The notes under the pieces were generated by a model, which saw nothing but the letters and a program-made list of their open reading frames with translations, made no database searches and had not been told where the DNA came from. Shown here piece by piece: positions 6,534-12,373 of a stretch of DNA of 23,436 bases; within the stretch, counting starts at the first letter, position 1; each line of letters begins with the position of its first letter. Origin of the DNA: Bacillota bacterium (GTDB taxonomy: Bacteria > Bacillota > Clostridia > Peptostreptococcales > Anaerovoracaceae); NCBI GenBank assembly GCA_021443825.1, contig JABUTE010000115.1, positions 1-23,436 on the forward strand. The letters run 5' to 3'. Position numbers and translations under genes: made by a program.

Positions 6534-6562
6534 ATTCTACAAAATAAATACAAAGATTTCAA
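6534..6562 (-). promoter_or_regulatory. Candidate promoter of the second parA operon
   Basis: On the minus strand, TTGAAA (6557-6562) and TAGAAT (6534-6539) are separated by 17 bases, each matching five of six consensus positions. An overlapping alternative, TTGACC (6570-6575) with TGTATT (6547-6552), also has a 17-base spacer. The 26-bp element lies 20-30 bases upstream of these -35 boxes. Confidence 0.6.
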
Positions 6563-6590
6563 TAGGTTAGGTCAAAAATTAAAGAGGTAA

Positions 6591-6624
6591 ATAAGAGTTA
6601 TTTTAACTCCATAATAACTCTTAT
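6591..6624. repeat. 26-bp three-half-site element, copy 2, with extended inverted arms
   Basis: Here the arms extend to 12 bp: ATAAGAGTTATT (6591-6602) and AATAACTCTTAT (6613-6624), with a third half-site (AACTC, ending 6609) in the loop. The core 6595-6620 aligns without gaps to 5194-5219. It lies upstream of the second parA promoter. Further out, GTTAATTT (6630-6637) faces AAATTAAC (6658-6665). The gap 6625-6715 is otherwise AT-rich without a clear terminator for the gene ending at 6716. Confidence 0.65.
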
Positions 6625-6715
6625 ATACCGTTAATTTGGAAACAGAAAAAACAATTGAAATTAACAGTAACTATTTTTTGTAAATCACAAAATTTAATAA
6701 AATTATGGAATCCAA

Positions 6716-8023
6716 TCAATGGTTCCACCACTTTGAGACCGTTTTACGATCGATATTTAAATCGCGGCTGCACTCCATGATCGTGCCTTCCGGATGCGCC
6801 TGACGCCAATTGACAACAAGCAGTTCATAACTATTTCTGCCTGCATTTTTTCTCCAGCTACCGTCCGGATAAAGCTCATCACGACGCTTTTGCGCATAGA
6901 CCTCCATGTTGGTGAGCTTTCCCTCAAGACGCATCTCTTCTGTTTTCTTTCTGGGAAAACGCTGCTCTGCATCCCGATGACGGTGATATCTGGTGAAAGA
7001 GAAGCCAAGCCACTCTTCGAGAATGACGGCCCTGGTCGAAAGGGCATTGTAATTATACATACGCAAAGCATAGGAGATCTCGGCGTAGAGCACCTTTTCA
7101 CCTTCCAGGCGGTTATAGTGATCCACCAGACCTTGCAGATCCTTTTCCAGTTCCTCCAAGGGAACCTTGCATTTATAGGCAATGCAGGTAAGCGCCATAA
7201 AGCTTTGATAGCGATGACCTTCTCGCACCTTTGTATAGCATTGCTTCAATACAGAGTCATAAAAGCTGCGGTTCACATACCATCTGGCACCGGTATTGGA
7301 AAGAGAGATCCGATCCGGAAGGTTCTCAAAAGATAGTCTCTTTTCCAGCATCAAAGCAGTGATACCGCTGAATTGGTGATCGATGTGAAAATAATCGGCA
7401 AGAGCCTGGATGTCCCAGCGATCTCCCAGCTTATAGGCTTTGTTAGGCATCCCGTATTTATTATTGCTTCCGACCATGCGGTAATTCTGTCCGAACCAAT
7501 GAATATCCGGTTGAATATTTTCCATATTGCTTTCGCATATGACCAGCCGTCTGTAAAGCTCGTTGATATATTTGCTGTCCCGTTTATAATAAGGAAGAGG
7601 CTCTTCAAAGAGAAAATACAGATGAAAACCGTTGCCGCTGTTGACCACATAGGTCGGAAGAGGAATCTCCTTTCCCGTCTGATCTGCCCAGGACTGAGAA
7701 CACAATCTGTGGCAGAGATCATAAGAAACGCCGTCCAGATCAATGATAAAGCCGTAGATATCTCTCGCTGTCTTTCGTGATACAAAATCATTGAAATAAG
7801 TGCACGAACCCAAAAGGAAATTATCCTGGTCCATTGAGAACTCGATAGCCTCATTGACCATGCACGATCTGACACGGTTACCCTGTTCTTCATCAAAACG
7901 AACTACCGGAACAACTAATTCCAGATCGAAAAACAATTCCTCATAAAAAGTATAAGGGTCAATGGGTTCCAGAAGGGCATCCATCAATTCAGTTTTTTTT
8001 CGGTAAAGCTGCAAGCCAGTCAT
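6716..8023 (-). CDS. Archaeo-eukaryotic-primase-like plasmid replication protein with C-terminal HTH
   Basis: A 435-residue protein with the layout of plasmid initiator primases. The primase core is suggested by three motifs in order: a DxD metal site in GFIIDLDG (D95, D97), SGNGFHLY (129-136) with H134, and FGQNYRMVGSNN (177-188) with R182. A helical segment at about 268-305 (GHRYQSFMALTCIAYKC, then an acidic Leu-rich run) resembles the PriCT linker region. The C-terminus (about 414-433, TIMECSRDLNIDRKTVSKWW) is a plausible helix-turn-helix that could bind origin repeats. No helicase Walker motif is present. The ATG at 8023 has no convincing ribosome binding site, and another Met lies at residue 14. 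A 39-bp direct repeat and AAATACCCA motifs lie directly upstream. It probably starts replication of the block it sits in; the exact family name is uncertain. Confidence 0.75.
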   Translation of the reverse strand: MTGLQLYRKKTELMDALLEPIDPYTFYEELFFDLELVVPVVRFDEEQGNRVRSCMVNEAIEFSMDQDNFLLGSCTYFNDFVSRKTARDIYGFIIDLDGVSYDLCHRLCSQSWADQTGKEIPLPTYVVNSGNGFHLYFLFEEPLPYYKRDSKYINELYRRLVICESNMENIQPDIHWFGQNYRMVGSNNKYGMPNKAYKLGDRWDIQALADYFHIDHQFSGITALMLEKRLSFENLPDRISLSNTGARWYVNRSFYDSVLKQCYTKVREGHRYQSFMALTCIAYKCKVPLEELEKDLQGLVDHYNRLEGEKVLYAEISYALRMYNYNALSTRAVILEEWLGFSFTRYHRHRDAEQRFPRKKTEEMRLEGKLTNMEVYAQKRRDELYPDGSWRKNAGRNSYELLVVNWRQAHPEGTIMECSRDLNIDRKTVSKWWNH

Positions 8024-8030
8024 AGATCTA

Positions 8031-8069
8031 TTTAAAGAGTACTAATTAATACATTTAAGAAAATACCCA
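8031..8069. repeat. 39-bp direct repeat, copy 1 (candidate origin iteron)
   Basis: This copy ends in AAATACCCA (8061-8069) and contains GAGTACTAAT (8037-8046). It matches the copy at 8213-8251 at 36 of 39 positions. It begins 8 bases upstream of the primase-like start codon, so binding here could also repress that gene. Confidence 0.75.
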
Positions 8070-8134
8070 TCCATTACATTTTAAAAGAAGACAGGTAAAA
8101 GTGCAATGAAATTCATGATGAAAAATCATAGAAT

Positions 8135-8144
8135 AAATACCCAC
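8135..8144. repeat. Isolated AAATACCCAC motif between the two 39-bp repeats
   Basis: This is a third, same-orientation copy of the 10-bp tail of the long repeats (compare 8061-8069 and 8243-8252). The DNA around it, 8024-8260, is very AT-rich and lacks genes, as expected for a plasmid origin; that function is inferred. Confidence 0.5.
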
Positions 8145-8212
8145 TCAAATAAAAGAGAAATCAAGAAACTGACAAAAGAAAAGCGATAAAAAACAGTTAA
8201 CGACACCGTATT

Positions 8213-8251
8213 TTTAAAGAGTTCTAATTAATACAATTAAAAAAATACCCA
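8213..8251. repeat. 39-bp direct repeat, copy 2 (candidate origin iteron)
   Basis: The copy starts 182 bp after copy 1, in the same orientation, with three substitutions. It contains GAGTTCTAAT (8219-8228) and ends in AAATACCCAC. It marks the right edge of recognisable replicon DNA, about 90 bp before the rhomboid gene. Confidence 0.75.
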
Positions 8252-8341
8252 CAAAGGAGCGTTGAAGAGGGAAAGAATCCGTTGGAAAAGACAGCGCCGA
8301 CAATTATAATAGAAAGCAGCGATAAGATTGGAGATGTACTT

Positions 8342-8911
8342 ATGAACCGAAAAAAGATAACATTCGTATTTAACGCACCGGTGATCCTGTGCTTTGTGAT
8401 CGCTTGCTTTGGGGTGCTGCTGTTAAACCAGTTTACGGGAGGAGCGACCAATCCCCGTTTTTTCATGACCTATCACAGTTCCCTCAGTAATCTTATGACC
8501 TATGTTCGCTTCTTTACCCATGTGCTGGGCCACAGCGGCTGGGAGCATTTTATTGCAAACATGGTCTATATTCTTTTGCTTGGACCTATGCTGGAGGAAA
8601 AATACGGCTCCTGGACGATCCTGGAGGTCATTCTGGCGACAGCGCTTGCAACAGGGCTGATCAATTATTTTTTCTTTCCGAAAGTTGCCTTGCTGGGGGC
8701 CAGCGGCATCTGCTTTGCTTTTATCATCCTTTCGTCGCTCACCAGCTTTAAAAAGGGAGAGATCCCCATCACCTTTATCCTGGTGGCAGCCATGTTCATC
8801 GGCCAGCAGGTCTTAGACGGCCTGTTTGCATCCGATAATATCTCCCAGATGGCGCATATCGTCGGGGGAAGCATCGGCGCATTGTTTGGATTTCTGCTGA
8901 ACAAACATTGA
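8342..8911 (+). CDS. Rhomboid-family intramembrane serine protease
   Basis: A 189-residue membrane protein with the full rhomboid signature. The first loop has HSGWEHFIANMVYILLLG (64-81), matching the H-x-x-W-x-H-x-x-x-N pattern. The catalytic serine is in GASG (S121), and the catalytic histidine is in AHIVGG (H172). About six hydrophobic helices are present, the minimal rhomboid core, with no extra soluble domain. It would cut membrane-spanning substrates within the bilayer; the substrate is unknown. I chose the ATG at 8342, preceded by GGAG at a good distance. An in-frame TTG at 8282 would add 20 hydrophilic residues but has a poorer site. It is monocistronic, ending at a strong terminator, and oriented away from the replicon block. 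Confidence 0.92.
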   Translation: MNRKKITFVFNAPVILCFVIACFGVLLLNQFTGGATNPRFFMTYHSSLSNLMTYVRFFTHVLGHSGWEHFIANMVYILLLGPMLEEKYGSWTILEVILATALATGLINYFFFPKVALLGASGICFAFIILSSLTSFKKGEIPITFILVAAMFIGQQVLDGLFASDNISQMAHIVGGSIGALFGFLLNKH

Positions 8912-8939
8912 TCGATCCGGCGATCGAAATGAGTTGACG

Positions 8940-8968
8940 GCGCACAGACTTCGGCCTGTGCGCTTTTT
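8940..8968 (+). terminator. Intrinsic terminator of the rhomboid gene
   Basis: An 8-bp stem GCGCACAG (8940-8947) with CTGTGCGC (8956-8963), with TTCG in the loop, is followed by five T residues (8964-8968). Confidence 0.88.
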
Positions 8969-9033
8969 GTATGGGAATGACTGTTCATATTTCGTTGCGG
9001 ATGCAGGCAGTTGACAGAAAAAAGGATATCGCC

Positions 9034-9144
9034 TCAGAAGGTGATCGTGCAGGGCGTCTCTGTCAGATTCGGCAAAGGGAGAATACCGATAAGATAGAGG
9101 TTCTGTTTCTGTTGAATGGGCAGGAACATTTCTAGGATCTTCAT
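9034..9144 (-). other. Possible small ORF or gene remnant in the rhomboid-lipoprotein gap
   Basis: The gap 8969-9159 has no clear gene. One minus-strand frame of 36 residues starts at ATG 9144 (MKILEMFLPIQQKQNLYLIG, then a short tail ending ITF). It has plausible codon use but no ribosome binding site or promoter. A plus-strand frame, 9001-9135 (44 residues), overlaps it and also lacks a ribosome binding site. At most one could be real; a decayed fragment is as likely. Confidence 0.2.
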
Positions 9145-9159
9145 CCGGTGCAATTGGAA

Positions 9160-9188
9160 TTGCAGCTGCTGAGAGGATATGATACAAT
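9160..9188 (+). promoter_or_regulatory. Candidate promoter of the lipoprotein gene
   Basis: TTGCAG (9160-9165) and TACAAT (9183-9188) have a 17-base spacer. The implied start point is about 30 bases before the ATG, with the AGGGAGG site in between. Confidence 0.65.
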
Positions 9189-9224
9189 TAGAAACAAAAT
9201 GACTGAATGAAGGGAGGTATTCAC

Positions 9225-10094
9225 ATGAATAACAAAATTGTGAGGGGAGTCATAGTGACGATCATGATACTGTCGCTGCTTTCGGCACTTGCTTCCTGCG
9301 GCATCGTCCCGACGGAAAAAACGGCAGAGACCATGGAGGCCTTGCCGAAAGAAGAGCTTTTTGCCACCTTTCAGGAAGCTGCCGAATCCTGGGCCGCAGA
9401 AAATAAAGAAAACCATGTGGTCAAGGCGCAGCTTATGGAAATACAGGTCGATCCGCTGTTGATGGATCACGGAAATAACATCCGCCTTTCCAATAATACC
9501 GATCTGGTGTTTACCGTGACCGTCAGCAAAGATCAAAAGAATGAGGACGGCTGGGGCACTCTGTATGAGGGGTTTCGCCGTAAGGTTTTTGCCTTCGATC
9601 GCAGCAGCTGTGTTCACGGCATTCAGGTGCGCTTTGAAAACGAAGAAGGGCAATATCGCTACGATAAGGGATTCGCCTCGCCGGATCTGGTCATCTCGAT
9701 CGACAGTAATCCGCATCCTGCCAGAACGATCCCCCAGGATGAGCTTTATGTGCAGACCCTTTTCTATAATGAACTGCAGCAGATCATCAAAGAAGCAAAT
9801 GGGCAGGAAGAGGACTATACCTTTCGGATCAGCCTGCTGCGGTTCGGCTATGAAGAAGAAAGCGGCGATCTGATCGCGGAGATCGGCGTGATCGATGAGA
9901 TCTATGAAACGCAAAAGCAGGAGGAGGCGTGGAGCCATATCTCATCCATGGCGGAGCGTCTTGTGTTGGCTCTTCAAAACGACCCGCAAGGGGCGCAATA
10001 TCTGACAGAGCAGGTCATTCATGCCATCGATATCTCGGTGCGAACGCCGGGCATCAAGGAGCAATATCAATACTCCTTGTATAAAGAGCTGTAA
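9225..10094 (+). CDS. Unrecognised lipoprotein
   Basis: A 289-residue exported protein of unknown function. The N-terminus (MNNKIVRG, then a hydrophobic run) leads to the lipobox LASC, with cysteine 25 as the expected lipid site, so the mature protein is anchored on the outer face of the membrane. The remainder is acidic, hydrophilic and free of further membrane segments. It includes a probable helical region (about 38-60, LPKEELFATFQEAAESWAAE) and an alternating strand-like region, but no motif I can name. The start at 9225 has GGGAGG 8 bases upstream; the earlier in-frame ATG at 9207 would overlap that site and is rejected. It stands alone between a promoter and a terminator, so context gives no functional hint. 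Confidence 0.85.
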   Translation: MNNKIVRGVIVTIMILSLLSALASCGIVPTEKTAETMEALPKEELFATFQEAAESWAAENKENHVVKAQLMEIQVDPLLMDHGNNIRLSNNTDLVFTVTVSKDQKNEDGWGTLYEGFRRKVFAFDRSSCVHGIQVRFENEEGQYRYDKGFASPDLVISIDSNPHPARTIPQDELYVQTLFYNELQQIIKEANGQEEDYTFRISLLRFGYEEESGDLIAEIGVIDEIYETQKQEEAWSHISSMAERLVLALQNDPQGAQYLTEQVIHAIDISVRTPGIKEQYQYSLYKEL

Positions 10095-10125
10095 AAGAAA
10101 ATAATTTCATAAAGCCGAATCCATG

Positions 10126-10169
10126 AACCGTTGCCGGTATTGCGATCGCAATGCTGACAACGGTTTTTT
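10126..10169 (+). terminator. Intrinsic terminator after the lipoprotein gene
   Basis: AACCGTTG (10126-10133) pairs with CAACGGTT (10158-10165), and an inner perfect palindrome TTGCGATCGCAA (10140-10151) can form a second stem. Six T residues end the structure (10164-10169). It insulates the fatty acid operon promoter from upstream transcription. Confidence 0.85.
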
Positions 10170-10224
10170 CTATGCCCATCTGCAGTCCGGGTCTGTGAAG
10201 AAATCATGATCTGAAGAAAACCGG

Positions 10225-10253
10225 TTGACAAGGGCGACGATAAAGAGTACTAT
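10225..10253 (+). promoter_or_regulatory. Promoter of the fatty acid synthesis operon
   Basis: A consensus -35 TTGACA (10225-10230) is followed after 17 bases by TACTAT (10248-10253). The first half-site of the downstream operator array overlaps the last base of the -10 box, so a repressor bound there would block RNA polymerase. Confidence 0.85.
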
Positions 10254-10318
10254 TTCGCTAAAGTAATTTATCTAAATATATTTAGCGAAATATAATTAGA
10301 TAAAGATATTTATCTAAA
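10253..10318. promoter_or_regulatory. Five-half-site operator array, 14-bp period, likely MarR/FabT-type regulator target
   Basis: Five 10-bp half-sites are each separated by exactly 4 bases: TTTCGCTAAA (10253-10262), TTTATCTAAA (10267-10276), TTTAGCGAAA (10281-10290), ATTAGATAAA (10295-10304) and TTTATCTAAA (10309-10318). The second and third, and the fourth and fifth, form inverted pairs. The first and third are perfect reverse complements. A weaker sixth unit, TTTAACAACA, follows in phase at 10323-10332. The array covers the -10 edge and the start of the transcript. Dimeric MarR-family proteins are known to bind such inverted AT-rich sites, and one is encoded at the end of this operon. Confidence 0.75.
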
Positions 10319-10348
10319 AGTGTTTAACAACAAAAGGAGACGAATGCA

Positions 10349-10579
10349 ATGAATATGAAAAAGATCGTAGAGATCATCAACGACGTGACCGGAATCGACG
10401 AAGAAAAGATCCTTCCCCAGGCGGACCTGAAAATGGATCTGCAGATCGATTCGCTGGATGCGGTAGAGATCGGCATGGCATTGGAGGAAGAATATTCCAT
10501 CACCATTCCCCAGGAAGAGCTGGAGAACTTCCGCACTGTAACCGATATCGCCTCGTTCATCGCACGCGCGGTCGCATAA
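10349..10579 (+). CDS. acpP: Acyl carrier protein
   Basis: A 76-residue acidic carrier on which fatty acyl chains are built. The phosphopantetheine attachment serine sits in the canonical motif within DLQIDSLDAVEIGMALEEEY (DSLD, serine at residue 36), and the four-helix length is normal. AAAGGAG at 10333-10339 serves the ATG at 10349. A two-codon reading frame (ATG CAA TGA, 10344-10352) lies in front and its stop overlaps the acpP start, which could couple or dampen initiation. It is the first gene of the operon, directly behind the operator array, so it should be the most strongly expressed. The context with accB to fabZ makes a fatty acid role, not a polyketide one, secure. Confidence 0.97.
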   Translation: MNMKKIVEIINDVTGIDEEKILPQADLKMDLQIDSLDAVEIGMALEEEYSITIPQEELENFRTVTDIASFIARAVA

Positions 10580-10584
10580 GCTTT

Positions 10585-11025
10585 ATGGACCTGAAAGAGA
10601 TCGAACGGCTGTGGGACCGCTTTGACCGGTCCGAAGCAAGCGAAATGCAGATACAAAAGGGCGAATTCTCATTTTCGCTGAAAAAGGCTTATGTAACGGA
10701 GCTTTCGGCCGCCACGCCCCCCGGAACACGGTTTCCGCGGCCTTTGGAAGAGCCGGAAGAAGAAAAGACGGAAGAAGAAGCTCTTCCTATCAAAGCACCG
10801 CTGGCAGGAACCTTCTACCGGGCGGCCTCCCCAGAGGCAGACGCCTTTGTCAATGCAGGCGCTGCCGTTGCGAAGGGCCAGGTGGTCTGCATCATCGAAG
10901 CCATGAAAATGATCAACGAGATCCGATCCCCTTATGCGGGCATCGTAAAGACCATCGCCGTAAACAACGGGCAGCTGGTCGGCCTGGATCAGCCGCTGAT
11001 GTATCTGGAGAAGACGGATGTTTAA
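10585..11025 (+). CDS. accB: Biotin carboxyl carrier protein of acetyl-CoA carboxylase
   Basis: A 146-residue carrier that shuttles carboxylate on biotin from AccC to the AccD/AccA transferase, giving malonyl-CoA. The C-terminal biotinyl domain (about 68-143) holds the EAMKM motif with the biotinylated lysine at 108, and PLAGTFYRA (72-80) with the thumb-like loop after it is typical of AccB. Residues 45-67 form a Pro/Glu-rich flexible linker, and residues 1-37 are the usual small N-terminal helix region. The gene starts 5 bases after the acpP stop without a visible ribosome binding site, so its translation may depend on ribosomes finishing acpP. It overlaps accC by 8 bases. Confidence 0.96.
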   Translation: MDLKEIERLWDRFDRSEASEMQIQKGEFSFSLKKAYVTELSAATPPGTRFPRPLEEPEEEKTEEEALPIKAPLAGTFYRAASPEADAFVNAGAAVAKGQVVCIIEAMKMINEIRSPYAGIVKTIAVNNGQLVGLDQPLMYLEKTDV

Positions 11026-12373
11026 AAAGATCCTGATCGCCAACCGGGGCGAGATCGCTCTTCGCATCCTCCGCTGCTGCAAGGAGCTGAAGATCCAGAC
11101 TCTGCTCATCTATTCCCGGGCAGACAGAAGGTCCCTTCCGGTGATGCTGGCAGACGAAAGCCTGTGCATCGGTCCGGAAAGCGCCGTCGATTCTTATCTG
11201 CAGCAGGATCTGATCATCGAGATCGCGCTCAAGACTGGCTGCGATGCCATTCACCCCGGCTACGGCTTTCTATCGGAAAACAGCGAATTTGCTTTCAAAT
11301 GCGAAAGGGCAGGGCTCACCTTTATCGGTCCTTCGCCTTCCATCATCGCTTTGATGGGCGATAAGCAGGCGGCAAGAGAGCTGGTGAAACGCCACGGGAT
11401 TCCTCTCGTTCCAGGCTCGGAAGGAGTCCTTTCCTGCGCAGAGGAAGCAAAGGCTGTTGCGCAGAAGATCGGTTATCCGGTGCTCATCAAGGCCTCTGCC
11501 GGCGGCGGGGGAAAGGGCATGCGTGCCGCCTATGGGCCAAAAGAACTGGAGGTCGCCTATCGCCAGGCCGTACAGGAGGCAGAAAAGGCCTTTGGCTGCG
11601 GCGATGTCTATCTGGAAAAGCTGATCACCGACCCCCGTCATATCGAGATCCAGCTGGCAGCCGACAAATACGGCAATGTGATCCATCTGGGAGAGCGCAA
11701 CTGTTCCATCCAAAAGTACCATCAAAAGCTGCTGGAGGAAGCTCCTGCCTTCGGTCTTTCGGATGCTCTTTGCAGCGAGATGGCAGAAACTGCGGTCCGC
11801 GCGGCAAAGGCCTGCGGCTACGACAGCGTGGGAACCGTAGAATTTCTTGTCGATCGGGATGATCATTTCTATTTTATCGAGATGAACACCCGCATCCAGG
11901 TGGAGCATCCTGTTACGGAAAGCATCTGCGGGCTTGATCTGATCCGGCTGCAGATCCGGTCTGCAGCCGGCAAAAAGCTGCCCCTGACCCAGGAGCAGGT
12001 CCTGTTTCGCGGCCATGCCATCGAATGCCGGATCAACGCCAAAAGCCCGGGCAAAATCACCATGCTCCACTTTCCTCAGGGGCTGGGGGTGCGCATCGAA
12101 AGCAGTCTTTACGAGGGCGACGAGGTGAGTCCGTTTTACGATTCCATGATCGCTAAGATCATCGTTACCGGCGAAAGCCGCCGGCAGGCCGTTTACCGCA
12201 TGCGAAGCGCGCTTGCGGAGCTGGTCATCGAAGGGGTCAGCACCAATCTGAGCGAGATGCTTTTGCTGCTTTACCGGCCGGATTTCGTTCTGGGCGGCTA
12301 CGATACCTCCTTCTGGGAGAAAAACGAACTCTTCTTAAAAGAGGCGCAGCTGAGCGCCTCGAAAGGATCCTGA
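11018..12373 (+). CDS. accC: Biotin carboxylase subunit of acetyl-CoA carboxylase
   Basis: A 451-residue ATP-grasp enzyme that carboxylates the biotin of AccB with bicarbonate and ATP. The N-terminus MFKKILIANRGEIALRI is diagnostic. The ATP-grasp lysine is in VLIKASAGGGGKGMR (155-169), with its glycine-rich loop. HIEIQ (208-212), ERNCSIQKYHQKLLEEAP (226-243) and EMNTRIQVEH (288-297) contain the metal- and bicarbonate-binding residues. The length is normal for the single-domain bacterial subunit, and the absence of carboxyltransferase or biotinyl domains distinguishes it from pyruvate carboxylase. The ATG overlaps the accB end by 8 bases. Its stop shares one base with the accD start, so coupling is tight. 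Confidence 0.97.
   Translation: MFKKILIANRGEIALRILRCCKELKIQTLLIYSRADRRSLPVMLADESLCIGPESAVDSYLQQDLIIEIALKTGCDAIHPGYGFLSENSEFAFKCERAGLTFIGPSPSIIALMGDKQAARELVKRHGIPLVPGSEGVLSCAEEAKAVAQKIGYPVLIKASAGGGGKGMRAAYGPKELEVAYRQAVQEAEKAFGCGDVYLEKLITDPRHIEIQLAADKYGNVIHLGERNCSIQKYHQKLLEEAPAFGLSDALCSEMAETAVRAAKACGYDSVGTVEFLVDRDDHFYFIEMNTRIQVEHPVTESICGLDLIRLQIRSAAGKKLPLTQEQVLFRGHAIECRINAKSPGKITMLHFPQGLGVRIESSLYEGDEVSPFYDSMIAKIIVTGESRRQAVYRMRSALAELVIEGVSTNLSEMLLLLYRPDFVLGGYDTSFWEKNELFLKEAQLSASKGS

Noticed and set aside
8282..8341. Longer rhomboid start at TTG 8282
   Set aside because: It would add 20 hydrophilic residues with a poorer site, while the ATG at 8342 has GGAG at a good distance and gives a normal rhomboid N-terminus.
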